Made by a program: the position numbers and the translations under genes | Assembly (NCBI RefSeq): GCF_000003195.3 | Contig: NC_012872.2 | Span: 3,844,001 to 3,908,000 of the forward strand | Length of the DNA stretch: 64,000 nucleotides | Reading direction: 5' to 3' | DNA from: Sorghum bicolor | Taxonomy: Eukaryota; Streptophyta; Magnoliopsida; Poales; Poaceae | Part shown: positions 53,111 through 64,000 of the stretch, piece after piece | Numbering within the stretch: position 1 is the stretch's first letter | Layout: each line of letters begins with the position of its first letter | The notes under the pieces: model-generated | Databases searched by the model: none | What the model was told of the DNA's origin: nothing | The model's input: the letters and a program-made list of their open reading frames with translations, nothing else

Positions 53111-53758
53111 TTAAGATAGAGAGACACAACGGGGCGCTCCCCTCTGATCTTCGTCCTCTTCCCAAAGCCCGAAAGCAGGGGCGCTTTCAGAAAGCAAGCG
53201 AGCGAGCGAGCTCGTCACGAGACGAACAGGAACCCGGATGGACATGCGTGGCCACGCACTCCACCACACGCAGCACGCACAGGCCAGGCAGCAGGCAGAG
53301 AGAGAGCATTGCAGGGTGGAGTGGACGAGGGGGGCCCGAGGAAAAGAAAAAAAACGATGAGAATTTACCACCGGTGAATAAACTCGGACGGAGAACGGCT
53401 TTACGCTTTCGTAGGAACAGTAATAGTGCCTGCCGCTGCCGGCAGGTTAAAAGCGTGGTGCTTGATCTCAATCAAGAGCAGCTTTGAAGTTCGCTTGGTG
53501 GGGTGGGGGAGGGAGCAAAGCTAAGCACGGTGATGATTTCTCTTTTGCAGCAAGCACATTTCACATTTGCATCGTTGGAGTGCCGCGCGCCACGGAAAGA
53601 CGAGAAAGAGGCAGGCTTAGCTAGCGAGGGGGACCCCCTAAAAGTCCAATCATTGTGCATCCCCAATGCAAATGCGACGCAGAAGCATCAAGCATGAGAT
53701 CGGAGAGAGCTACTACGGACATCGTGTTGGAGTAGTATTTGGGTGTGTATTGTTATTA

Positions 53759-54001
53759 GAGCAAGTTTAATAATACAGCCCACTTGCTGGCTGTAAGGTT
53801 CCTTACAGCCTTCTCTCAGCCCACTCATACAATAGTTAGCTATTCACTATTAATATATGGCCCACTTATCTCTCTCACAAAGTTTCTTGGTTATTGTGTC
53901 TAAGCTGGCTGTAAGCTTACAGTCTGCTTCTCCTCTCTCTCCTCCTTTCTCTCCTCCACATCAGCATTCAGTCAGCTTACAGCCCACCATAATACTTGGT
54001 C
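53759..54001. mobile_element. MITE with GAGCAAGTTTAATAATAC ends (243 bp)
   Basis: The left end gagcaagtttaataatacag is inverted at the right (ccataatacttggtc), flanked by TTA on both sides (53756-53758 and 54002-54004). The internal inverted pair 'ggctgtaag/cttacag' repeats several times. Confidence 0.82.
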
Positions 54002-54564
54002 TTAGGTACTCCTACGTGATCGAGTACGGTGGCTGATTGGCCCCCCTTAATTTGATGATGCGGATTTATTCTCGACCCACCGCTCATGTGCAGTAGTACG
54101 TACTACGCCAATTAATAAGCTTTGAACGGTTTTTTTTTTTTGCAGCAGATCGAGGTGGTTTTGGTTTTGCATTCTGAATTTCTGATAGAGACGATTGGGA
54201 GTAACGCAAGGATAGATGACGATGGACAGACAGACAGACACGCCGCATGCACGCGTCCGTGCACCACCACGTCCTCGCGTTCCTGGATTTCAAAGGCGTC
54301 CAGGTTCATGGAACGCCGGAGAACCTAGTACTCCTCTCGTTACGGCCGTTGAGTTTCCGTTCAGGTCTTGTGTGTGTGTGTGTGTGTCGTCACAAGCACG
54401 ACAAGCATGCGAGCATGAAATGAACGTGCGGCGCGTCGTGCTCAAATGGGGGAAAAACGCATGCAAAAAAAAAAACCCGGCTAGATTCATTGAACCCAGC
54501 AGTTGCAGCCGTTGGATTTGGCTCAGATCTCTGCCCTGAAACAATTAGTACAGTAGCTAATTTA

Positions 54565-54692
54565 GGCCTCGTTCGTTTGACCGGTTTTGAGGGCTGGAAA
54601 CTATTCCAGCTGATCCATATTAGTACAAATAAGCCTGTCATTCCAGCTGGAATAATTCCAGATAAACTATTCCATGTTAAACGAACGAGCCC
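54565..54692. mobile_element. MITE with GGCCTCGTTCGTTT ends (128 bp)
   Basis: The ends are GGCCTCGTTCGTTT and AAACGAACGAGCCC, flanked by TTA on both sides (54562-54564 and 54693-54695). 'attccagctg' words are arranged as internal inverted repeats. Confidence 0.85.
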
Positions 54693-55149
54693 TTAACCTG
54701 AAATTTGTTTCCCCTCTTTTTGAAAGGCACACGAACTACACGAGCGAGCAAGCAATGACAGGCCAGACACGAGACGGTCTCGAGAGCAAAGCTACGGTTT
54801 TGGTATGGCATCGCCGCGCAGTACTGTACTGTAGTCGTACAACGCTGTGCCGGCGTGGGGTCCAGCAAGAGCAGCAGCTGGTCTCATCGATGGCCGAAGG
54901 ATGGGATGGGAGGCTCCAGACCGCAACTGTACGTACGTGGACGTGGCCGGCCGTATTTCTACGTGTACAGTACAGCGGCAGCACAGTTAAAATGTTACAT
55001 CTGCCTCCCTTTCTCTGACATGCATGAATGGCAATCCAGGCGCGGGTGGGTGGGTGGTGGTGGATTCGTGGTGCTGATGATGTTGTACTACGAGAAGCAG
55101 TACAATTTCTCTCTCTGATCCGCGTCTCTGATTTTCATGCATGCAAAGG

Positions 55150-55803
55150 GACAGAGGCGAGGGGTATCAATCAGGTCGTACAAGTATCCGCAGCAGCAGC
55201 AGGCCAGTGTGATTTCACTGCCACTCTGTTCCCTCCTCTCTCTCCTCAGCACGGGCTCCTCTCTCCTCCCTCGGCTTCCTCCTCCCCTCTCCCCTCCTCT
55301 CGCCTCGCACGACGCCATTGCGGAGTGCGTGAGAGAGAGAGGCAGAGGTAAAGCGACGACGAGGAGGAAGAGAGAGACAGACTGAGACAGAGAAAGCCAA
55401 AGCGCGAAAGAGAGAGCGAGAGAAAAAAAAAGGAAAGGTAAGGGGTGAGTGAGGTGGTGTGCCGGGGGTGCTCGCTCGTCGCACTCCTCTGCTCTGCTCT
55501 GCTCGCTTCACCCCTTTCGTCTTCCTCGCCTTATTTCTTGCCCACGAGGTGGACGAGCCTGTTTGTCCACACGAGACGCCTCGCTGAGAACGGGAGGGGG
55601 CTTCTTTCTTGCTGTAGTTATCGGGCGAGGACGGCGTGATCTTTTGGACGCCGGGGCGGGAGGGCGGCGACAAGCGAGGGCGTCGTGTGGCTTCGCCGGA
55701 TGGCGACGGATTTGTGACGTTTTTGCCCGCGCTCTTCTTGACCCCCCCGCACCCCCGGTTTCAGGAGGTTGTGTACGTCCGCGGCTGGGCGGGCGGGCCG
55801 GCG
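55150..55803 (+). promoter_or_regulatory. 5' leader and leader intron of the FLZ gene
   Basis: A CT-rich leader runs through about 55215-55320 and then a GA-rich stretch. A donor (AAAG|gtaagg) follows 55437 and an acceptor (ggtttcag) ends at 55764, giving a 327-base 5'UTR intron. The leader then resumes for 39 bases before the ATG. The transcription start is not fixed. Confidence 0.5.
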
Positions 55804-57357
55804 ATGCTGCGGAGGATGGTGTCCGACCCGGTCCCGGACTCCTCTGGCTCCGGCGGGGCCGGGGGCGGGGGCGGGGGCGGCGACGCCCGGCCCCGCGTCG
55901 GCGTTGGCAGCGGCGCCGCGCTCTTCGCCGTGCCGCGCCTCTTCGTCGGGTTCGCCGCCAAGCGCGTAGCGCCCGACGCGGAGTCGTCGAGGAGCCCGAC
56001 GTCGCCGCTGGACCCCAAGGCGCTGCTGCTCCGGTCGCCGCGCTCGCCGCGGATGACGTGGGGCGCGCCGGGCCTCGTCGACGCCCTCGCCGCCGACACC
56101 GCCGTCGCCGCCAACTGCCTGCTCAGCCCGCGCCTGCGCCTCGTCAGGCCGCACACCTCCCCGCCCAAGGACTGCGGCGGCGGGCACTCGCAGCCGGAGC
56201 TCGGCAAGACGATGTCCTGCCCCGCCCCGGACACCACCGCGGCCGCGGCCGGCGGCGGCGGCATGTCGGTGCCGTGCAGCAGGTTCCAGTTCCACCGCCA
56301 CCACGGGGATCTGAAGTCTGGTCCTGAGACCACTCGGTCGGAGTCGGAAACAGCCGCCGGCGCTCACCTCGTCATCAGCAACGCCAGCAAGCGCCACTCG
56401 TTCGACCTCGGCAAGCTCCCGGGCCCGGGCTCGCTCCCCGCGGCGTCCACCGCCGCCCGGCGCTTCGTCGGCTCGGTGTCCGCGAGCGAGATCGAGCAGT
56501 CGGAGGACTACACGCGCATCATCGCGCGTGGGCCCAACCCCAAGACGACGCACATCTTCGGCGACTGCATCTTGGAGCCCCGCACGGTCGGGGGCGGTGG
56601 CGACCACGAGGCCGCCGCCATGGAGTCCGAGGAAGGAGCCGCCGGGTGCTGCTACTTCGTGGTCAAGTCCGCCGCGGCCGGCGCCGATGACTTCCTCAGC
56701 TCCTGCTTCGCTTGCAAGAAGAAGCTTGAAGGCAACGACATTTACATCTACCGGTAATGCCGATGCGACCATTATCTAATCTAATCTGATCATTCTTTCA
56801 GTGCATTGATAGGATCATTTGGGGAAGCATTTCGGTTAAAAAGAGACGCTGCCTTTCGGAATGAAACATTGATCTTAATGAAGTCACTGAAGCGAACTGA
56901 TGATGATTGATACATTGTTTATCTGAACAGCAATGATAATTCTTTTTTGGAGAAGAAAATTTGTTAAACTTTCTGGAAATGAACAGATGATGATTGAATA
57001 CTAAACTGATCTAGACAACATGCTGAATTATTACTAAATTCCATAGTTTTCATTAAAAGCGGTTGCAAACTGAACAATGATTAAGTGAACAGTTAGTAGC
57101 ACTGACCCATCCAACCAACTGATCTGAATAATTGTTCTTGGCATGGCATTATAATTCATTCACAATTCTTAACAATTTTGGTTGCGTGGGCTTACTCTTG
57201 CAGCGGCGAGAAGGCATTCTGCAGCGCGAATTGCCGGGACCAGGAGATCCAGCTGGAAGAGGAAGCCGAGAACAAGACGGGCAGCGTGTCCCCTCGTTCC
57301 TCCTGCTCCTCCTTCCACGACGACATCTTCATGGCCGGCATGGTGGTCGCCATATGA
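55804..57357 (+). CDS. FCS-like zinc finger (FLZ, DUF581) protein, 2 exons
   Basis: Exons 55804-56753 and 57204-57357 join in frame (1104 nt, 367 residues). FLZ proteins are plant adaptors that bind SnRK1 kinase subunits. The FLZ domain spans the intron: FLSSCFACKKKLEGNDIYIY in exon 1, then RGEKAFCSANCRDQEI in exon 2. This gives C301-x2-C304-x18-C323-S-x2-C327-R. Conserved upstream motifs include SPRSPRMTWGAPGLVDAL, ISNASKRHSFDLGKLPGPGSLP and SEDYTRIIARGPNPKTTHIFGDCILE, as in long FLZ proteins. The C-terminus is Ser-rich and ends MAGMVVAI. The ATG at 55804 is the first in this frame after the 5'UTR acceptor at 55764. The next Met is five codons further on. The coding region is very GC-rich, with long shadow frames on the other strand. 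Confidence 0.92.
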
Positions 57358-60300
57358 CCTCCACCCACCCACCCGGCCGGCCGGCCCACCGTCCCTCCCT
57401 CCTCCCTCCTTGCACGACGACAGTGGGACAGGCGATCCTAGCCGCCGATTGTTCACGGTTCAGTGCACATCGCCGCCGCCGCCGCCGCCGTCGTCGTCAG
57501 TCTGTTGCTTTTGGTTCAGCAAACTGTACGTGTGACGGAGGGAGCCGAGAAGGAAGAAACGGTGCTCATGGTGGGTCACTGTCGCTAGTCCTGGGAACCT
57601 GCGGAGATCTGTTTTTTTTTTTTTTCTGAAAGAAAGAGAGAGGAGAGAGGAGAGAGGAGGTCGCCGACTCGCCGTGCCACTGTAGTTTTGATGCAAAGGC
57701 TGCCGGCCGGCCGGGCAGTGGTGCCCGGTGCCCCAATCATCCCTTTCCTTGCTCGCTTTTTCTACTCGTAGCAGCAGTGACTGTCCGTGTCTGCGCATCG
57801 CATTGCCTGCCTTGCCACATTGCCACCCCTGTGTCTCTGAGATAATGACATCGAGCTGCTTTGAGTCATTTCCATTGCTCTTTTTCCCCTTTTTTTTCCC
57901 TCTGTGCAGCGGGTGGTGCTGGAACTGAAAGGACCTGAGTGAGTGAGAGAGGACATGTGATGATGGGGTTTTAACCACTTGATGATTTCCACTGGAAACT
58001 GAAGGCATCATTTGCCACTACTTGGACCAACTGAATGACTGATGGGGTAAAATCACGAGAAATTGCAGCCTTTATTCGTACGGTTTAAAAGGTTAGCAAG
58101 TTTACTGTCGTCACTGAATCCACCCTAAGCTGACTAGTAGTACCACTGTACCACCAGTGTACGTAGTGCTGCTAAGCTAGTAAGCTGACGCTAAAATCTG
58201 AATAACAGATTTTCATTACTGGCAAGGGCAATGACGCAGACCGAATCTCTCACTGAATCAAGAGGCCAGGCGTTGCTGAAATTCATGGTCCGATCCGATT
58301 CGATCAGGTATTCAGGTGGATGAATGGATCCCATTCCCATCCACAAGTGGCTCTCTCGCCCGTGTTTCCGCAAATGGGCTCTGCTGACGGGGGGAAATAA
58401 TAAGCCTGGCAGAAGCAGAACAGAGAAGGCAAGGCCGCAGGCGGCAGGCGCGGCTCGTATTGGATTCAGAGCCGCCCATACCTCCTCGTTGGACGCTGCG
58501 ACGGAGCAGCGTCTGCGTCTTTTATTTGGACGCCAGGTATCCTTTGGATTCGATTGTCATCTGTCCTCCGGTGAACCACGAGCCCGTCGCTGCGTCAGCG
58601 TTTTGCCGATGCGGACGGACGGCGTTTCCAGCCCGAACCGAACATGACATTTCCACCCCCGAGAGGAAGAAACGGAAGGGCACCCAACGGACGGATTTGG
58701 CGCCGGAGTGTTTCAACTGGAGCCTGCAGGTGCAAACATTGAGAAATAAATATGCGTCCTACTATGGGCTTGTGTTTTTTAAATGCCTCAGTCTTTCAAT
58801 TAAAATGCTCCCTCTAAAAAAGAGAGGGAAAAAGGACAACTCAAAACCTAAACTAGCCACTAGCGAAGCACCAACTCACCCCTGCGAAGAAAGAAAGACT
58901 AGGCACACTGAAGATCTCTAAGTCTACTCTCAGAGTCATTTGGATAAAAATCGCTTTCTATATATTTTTGTTCTCCACCGGTTCTTCTTCTGTATCTCAT
59001 GCGCACTATAGAGGTCCATTCTCGTCTTCTATTTTTGGCTAATGAAAATTCAGGAATAAATTATCACTATAATTGATTAACCATTTAGAGAAGTTGTTGA
59101 TGTTAGTTTTTCACCAAAATCTCTATTTCCTAGCATTTAAGAAAGATATGGAATCTCTTGGAGATCTCTTTACTACAACTCCATAGAACAACAAGGGAAG
59201 AATGGATGATTTTGGAGGATTGTTTCGTATAAAAACCATTGAGAACAACGATTGAGTTTTGACAAATTCTATCAAATACAATTCATATGGAAAAAGGCTA
59301 GGTCCCTAGGAATTTTGGAGGAATTCTATCTAGAGACTGAACCTCATGGGAAGTTTTCTGTCTCCCATTGATTTTTTGTGTTTTCTGTCGCGCTCAATAC
59401 AAATTTTCATTTTTTGTGTTCTTCTCATCCATATGATTCAAGTTGAATAGATCTTACAATTGGGTTAGGTTCAAGTTAGGCCGGAAAAAAAGTTGTGTAT
59501 ATGTACCGGCCCACACCCAACACAACTTATGCGGTGTTCCAAAATCAGGCCTGTTCCCATGCCTGACCTAACAGACCTTTGGTTCACTCCATATTATTTT
59601 TTGAGTTGCATTGGGTTTTCTCAAATTAAAAAAAGCCTGACACACACCAAATGCCCTATAAAATGGTGAACTATACATCAGCAAGATTCAAATCGGTTCT
59701 GTATGGAACAAATCTCTTCTATCTATTACATATAAGATTAGACTGTACTGATTTTTGAATTGTCAAAACCTTGAATTCTTTTATTTGTATGGTTGTTTGA
59801 CCTTTCTACAAGATTCTTTTGCGTTGCAGCAAATGCAGCTTCTACTCAGCAATATACAAATCAACTATTTATATTTGATTATTGATGTTGTTTGGACAGG
59901 TTTCCTGCAGCTTACAGGCTCATTGTAATATGATTCTTTGAAATACAAAAATAATTTGAAAGTTTAGTGCATGATGTTGTAGTCTTCTTTGTTTTGCATT
60001 TTAAGTGCCTCTTTCTTTGTACCGGAAAGAGATATGGGTGTCTGGGAGCAGGGGGAGCAGCGAGTCAGCACTGCCAATTTCCCCTTTTGGCTTGATTTTT
60101 TCATGCATCTTTAATCTAAATCTTTGACATGAAGCTTAACGATAACCTGTATTGATTCAATGATTTGCAATAGTTTATTATATATTCCTAAAAATTTATC
60201 GGCCATATTTTAACAAGTGTGACTTTTGCTTCAAAAGATTCAGAATAGGTGAATAATACAGTGTTTGTGTTTGTGTTTGACATCTGACTAACTGAATTCC

Positions 60301-61180
60301 TGCATTCACTTGCTATGTTTTATCTGTTTGGAACTATGGGCAAGAAGTATCAAGTGGTGCCCAGGTCACCAGCAGCCTACTCTGGTAAAGAGGCTACGGC
60401 TCTCCTGATGCATGTGACTATGTGACCATACAGAGTGGTTTTCATTGAAGGTAGTGTATACATTTTCAATGCATTCTAATGTAAAATCTAGATCATCTTA
60501 ATTTCTAATTTTTATTTTGCTTTACTTCCTGTCCACATTAACTTGCGCTATGGTGGCCTTCCATGCATGTTATGTGATACTGAAACCAGCTAACTTTGCA
60601 AATGTTCTGTAGGAGATGCACAAATATTCTGTTTTTGTTCTGTAGGAGATGCACAAATATTTGATAGATCGAGTGAATTCAGTTGTTAATTCTGGACGAT
60701 TCCTGATGTTTCAAAATGCAAGCTTAGGGTCTTCAAGTGGGGCAAGAATACTAGTTTTAGAGATGACCCTTCAATAGTTCAGGTAGAGGTTTTGGTATGA
60801 TTGGTTTGATCAGAGCGAGACTACTAGGAGAAGGATCTGCTTGTCGAATTCAATATTTAACTATAGTCTAATACATCTGTTGAAAGTTTGAAACACTCAT
60901 GTAAGAAAACTACATTTGTCAAGTAACTACCTTTAGCTAGACTATGCTAAATTTATTCCTTTAGTTGGACCGTGAAAAACTTGATGTGATTTCCTTCTCC
61001 CCTTTTCACACATGTCATGCTCAAAGTATCGTTTTTTTGGTAATAGTACAAACACGCTTAATTATTTGTGCCATTGCAACATACGCACATGATCCTACTA
61101 TTTTGGCTTGAAACCTTGGATTGAACATGTCACTGCATAGCAGTTCTCTTGCTCCTGATTTGACTCCTTTATTTTCTTTG
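57358..61180. other. Intergenic region right of the FLZ gene
   Basis: Positions 57358 to about 57960 are the probable FLZ 3'UTR, including a GCC microsatellite at 57471-57498 and a T-run at 57611-57625. The rest is AT-rich. A short duplication ('ttctgtaggagatgcacaaa') occurs at 60604-60623 and 60639-60658. I see no gene in 58900-61100. Confidence 0.5.
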
Positions 61181-61189
61181 GATTGGCAG

Positions 61190-61286
61190 AGCGCCGACAA
61201 TTTTGTTGTTAAGTGGAGGCTTGCGGGCATCAAAGGTATACAGATGATTTTCGAGCACACCATTGAGAAGCTGCCTAATCACAAGG
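61190..61286 (+). other. Exon-like fragment of unknown origin
   Basis: A segment bounded by an AG at 61188-61189 and a GT donor at 61287 (cacaag|gtatac) encodes SADNFVVKWRLAGIKG followed by IQMIFEHTIEKLPNHK. The coding-like composition stands out from the AT-rich surroundings. A possible alternative donor lies at 61236. No continuing exons are visible, and I do not recognise the family. It could be one exon of a decayed or captured gene. Confidence 0.3.
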
Positions 61287-61569
61287 TATACAGAACATAC
61301 AGTTACCGATTCAGGACAAAAATCCAGAGACAGTGTGGGTTTTAGCTCTTCTGCCACAATGTTATGTAGCAGACCTTTTTTCTAGCAAGACTAAGGGGGG
61401 GAGGGGGGGAGGGGGAGGGAGGATTCCTACCTGGATTATGTTAGAAAGGAACAGATATTCAGTTACATGGTGCTGATAGTTACAACAGAGTAATTCCTAC
61501 AGTTCTGTACGAAGAGAAGCCAAGTGTGAACATTCTCATGACTGCTCAAGTTTTTAGTTGCGAAGCGTT

Positions 61570-61810
61570 TCTTCTAGGTTGAAAGGTCATCAATCACACG
61601 CGCAATGACCTGAGTGATTGAAGAGTGTTCTTGCCGGAAGATCTCGCTGTTCCGCGCGTCCCAAAGTCGCCATAGGATAGTTTGCAGAATAGAGGGCCAA
61701 AGGTCGCTGTCCGGCCCATTTGGAGGGCCTAGGCGCCAGAGCCCAGAGCTCATCGTCAGACTTGGAGGCCCAACGTTTGCCATATAGGGGAGATGGCTGG
61801 GCACCCGAAG
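61570..61810 (-). mobile_element. LINE-type reverse transcriptase relic (C-terminal part)
   Basis: The minus strand encodes ILQTILWRLWDARNSEIFRQ followed by EHSSITQVIARVIDDLST. It resembles the 'W-x-WDARN-x-x-F' segment found near the C-terminus of plant non-LTR retrotransposon ORF2 proteins. Only about 76 codons are open. A partial local duplication follows on the plus strand (61753-61807 and 61849-61917, both containing 'caacgtttgccatata'). Confidence 0.5.
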
Positions 61811-62233
61811 AAAATAGAGAAAATGACAATTCTGCCATTATGAAAACATCGTCGGACTTGGAGGCAGCAACAGTGATCCCCAACGTTTGCCATATAGAGG
61901 AAATGGCTGGGCACCCGCTTATAACAGAGTCAGGGATAATATATAGATAACAGGGAGGTGAGATGAACAGTTTAAAAGTTGTGAGAGGTGTTTTGTCCGA
62001 TTTTAGAGTTAGAAATAAAAAATAGACTTTCATATAAAATTAAGAGAGATAATATATTTTTTTTTTCAAAAAGATTGACCGAATAAGACTCCCACGGTTC
62101 TAGTTGGCTGGGCCCCGCTCAGCCACGTGGCCGAATCCCACACCCACACTCCGGATCAGCCTGCTCGTCGGACATGTCCCCCTCACCGACCGCACGAAAT
62201 CCCGGAAGAGCCCTTGGCATACAGCCACCATAA

Positions 62234-62589
62234 GAGCATCTCTAAAGGTTTTGCATTTGAGGTTTGCATTTGAGTAATTTGTCAAAAAGCTCTAAAAGAG
62301 GTATTCAACGGTTTTGCATTTGGAGTTTGCAATTTGGGCAACTTGGCAAATGAGGGAGCAAATTTGGCAAAAATGCCAAGTTGTGGATGGCTTTGCAAAC
62401 CCAATCGCGCGAGCAAAGTCACGCGTGAGGAAAGCGCGCACGCCTGGAGACCTTTTATTTTTATCATTTGCCAAGTCCAAATGCCAATTCCCTTGGAGAT
62501 GACCTATTTTTATCTTTTGCATTTTGTTATGAGAGTTTGTAAATAACAACAAATACCAAGTCAATTTGACAAAACTTTTGGAGATGCTC
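62234..62589. mobile_element. MITE with GAGCATCTC ends (356 bp)
   Basis: The ends are GAGCATCTCT and, on the right, GGAGATGCTC, with TAA on both sides (62231-62233 and 62590-62592). The interior has repeats of 'gtttgcatttg' and 'tttggcaaa'. Confidence 0.82.
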
Positions 62590-63030
62590 TAAAACCTGGT
62601 CCTCCAGCCCACGACATAAACCTCCTGCAGGGTGCATTTGTCATTTCCTGCCCCGCCCCTCTTTTACGCACAAGGCCGGTGGCTCCCCACTCGCTAACAC
62701 CCCAAATCACCCTCGGCGTCACGCCTCGCGATTTCGTGCGAACAGTAAAGACTAGGGGACAGAAAAGTAATTTCACGCCTCAAAAATGTCCTTTCTCCGG
62801 TGGTGACCCACCACCTGCTCGCTTTACTCGCCGCGTGCGCTTTCGGCCTTTCGCCCCCGTCTCCGTCGGGATGGCTGACTCCTCCTAATCCGCGCCTTCT
62901 CCATCGCCACAGCCTGAGCCACTTCCACTGCCTCTCCCCCAAAACTTCGAACGCGCTAGCGGTAGCACGCTGGGCTGGAGGCGAGAGCTGGGACTGTGAG
63001 CTTGCTAGGGCTTCGCTTCTCCGGCGCGGG

Positions 63031-63373
63031 ATGGGCTACCTCGTCATCTCGCCGTCACAGTCGCCGTCTCCGCCGCACGCCTTCCAATACGCCTCCTCCT
63101 CCTCCTCCTCCTCCTCCTCCTCCTCCTCCTCCTCCTCGTCCTCGTCCTCGGGCGCCACCGCCTGCCGTCGCCGCGCGCGGCGAGGCGGGGCCTTCGTCGT
63201 TGCGTCGGCCGCCTCGCCGCTCGATGGCGGTCCTTCTCCCGCGGCGGCGGCGGCGGCCGCCGCCGATGCCTACGTGCTGGCGCGGCGGGTGGTGCTCCTC
63301 GGCGCCTCGGCCATACCGTTCGTCAGCCTCCGTGAAGCTGCTGCCGCGCCCGCGCCCGTGGACATCGTGAAGG
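63031..63373 (+). CDS. First exon of a probable plastid (thylakoid) targeted protein, truncated by window
   Basis: An ATG at 63031 (GCGGGATGGGC) opens a 114-codon exon ending at a donor (AAGG|gttagt) at 63373. It encodes MGYLVISPSQSPSPPH, then a long Ser run (TCC repeat, 63092-63149), an Arg-rich stretch and an Ala-rich linker, consistent with a chloroplast transit peptide. It ends with twin arginines before a hydrophobic segment (ARRVVLLGASAIPFVSL) and an AAAA-P-A site, resembling a Tat-type lumenal targeting signal, followed by PVDIVKG. The mature protein lies beyond the first intron. I could not find a second exon with an in-frame acceptor before the window ends, and I do not recognise the family. 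Confidence 0.65.
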
Positions 63374-64000
63374 GTTAGTGCCTGTCCTATTCCCTGCCAG
63401 TGTAGGTGTAAAATCTGGTTTCGCAATTCGCTCTCAATCGGCCGTCTTAGGTCATGTTCATGCTGTGGAGTAGTGTTGCGAGTGAAATCCGTATGCAATT
63501 CTGTGGATTGATGTTAACAAATGTTAATTGTTCTGCAATATAGGAGCGTGAGAGTATCAAGGTGACACATCGTTTCTGCAGAGGACATTGCTATATACAT
63601 ATATATAGTGCTGCATTGTGGCCTTATATAACAGCATGAATTGTTTGGGCTTGTCTCAAATGTGCATCTGCCGACTAGAATGAGAATTTGCAACTGTTGT
63701 TCAAACAGTGGATACAAAAGTTTAGAATATGCTGGGTATTGAATCCATCTAGGAGTATGCTCTAAGCAACTTTGATGTTGGCAGGCACGATTTTCCTTTT
63801 TGGAGCAGGGCATGCATGTATGAAGAAGAATTAGTAGAAGCTAAAACCGTTCCCAGAGTTGAGTTTGCTTCTGAAGAAATTCAAACTTTAAATCAACTTT
63901 ATGTCAGATTTTACACGTCAAAACCCATTAGCTCCGTAATGGCTGCGTGCATCTTGAGCGTTGGGACTGGGGAGCATCACTTATACCGATGAAAGAACTA
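63374..64000 (+). other. First intron of the last gene, to window end
   Basis: From the donor at 63374 the sequence is AT-rich. Candidate acceptors at about 63543 and 63784 lead quickly to stops in the expected phase. I therefore treat the remainder as intron. Confidence 0.4.

Larger units (their letters stand above)
42330..55080. other. Large MITE-rich intergenic region
   Basis: I find no supported gene in about 12.7 kb. Open frames are short or composition-driven. At least ten MITEs of the GGCCTTGTTTAG family lie here, plus three other families, listed separately. GC-rich islands occur at 42600-42790, 47700-47960, 48640-48960, and 53100-53480. They have overlapping open frames but no exon structure I could follow. 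Small microsatellites: GCAT near 47271-47288, TA near 50840-50860 and 50897-50920, GACA near 54226-54241, and TG near 54370-54388. Confidence 0.55.

Noticed and set aside
55449..56327. 292-codon Arg-rich open frame on the plus strand
   Set aside because: Out of frame with the FLZ gene, composed of Arg/Ala runs typical of GC-rich shadow frames, and crosses the 5'UTR intron.
55618..56772. 384-codon open frame on the minus strand
   Set aside because: Shadow of the very GC-rich FLZ exon 1. The sense frame carries the FLZ motif and the splice junction.

Overview
The window is nuclear DNA of a grass, most likely Sorghum bicolor or a close Andropogoneae relative. This is inferred from spliced genes with GC-rich 5' ends, plant-only gene families (FRIGIDA-like, OVATE, MSH7, FCS-like zinc finger), and dense AT-rich MITEs whose ends read GGCCTTGTTTAG. 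No bacterial or viral feature is seen. There is no intact LTR retrotransposon, so this looks like a gene-rich arm region with MITE-filled spacers.

Layout from left to right: 0-6.3 kb is intergenic with MITEs. A FRIGIDA-like gene (3 exons, + strand) spans 6484-9959. A DDT/WHIM chromatin-remodelling subunit gene resembling DDR4 (11 exons, + strand) spans 11421-17301. A spacer at 17.3-20.75 kb carries a TIR element with a GC-rich cargo. UTP18, a WD40 subunit of the U3 snoRNP/SSU processome (minus strand, intronless coding region), spans 20754-22430 and has a 5'UTR intron and a probable promoter near 24.1 kb. A degenerate genomic copy of the 3' half of the DDR4-like gene lies at 24121-26040. An OVATE family repressor gene (minus strand) spans 27160-27762. 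MSH7, the plant-specific MutS homologue (17 exons, + strand), spans 30714-40132. A secreted glycine-rich protein gene spans 41094-42329. A 13-kb spacer (42.3-55 kb) is dominated by about ten related MITEs. An FLZ zinc-finger gene spans 55804-57357. A further spacer holds a LINE relic, and the first exon of a probable plastid/thylakoid-targeted protein begins at 63031 and continues past the right edge.

The genes do not form a pathway. Several look like housekeeping nuclear genes (UTP18, MSH7, DDR4-like). Their upstream regions show matching motifs: TGGGCY/RGCCCA site II boxes before the FRIGIDA-like, DDR4-like and UTP18 genes, and an E2F-type TTTCCCGC before MSH7.

Points most worth a second look: (1) MSH7 exon 9 has one A too many for the conserved frame; (2) the two copies of the DDR4-like 3' half have reciprocal MITE presence and absence, giving empty sites on both sides; (3) a long Glu-rich expansion interrupts the FRIGIDA domain; (4) several short TIR elements have TWA or similar target duplications and GC-rich internal cargo. 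Exon boundaries were derived by hand from GT/AG sites and reading-frame continuity. No alignment or database search was run.
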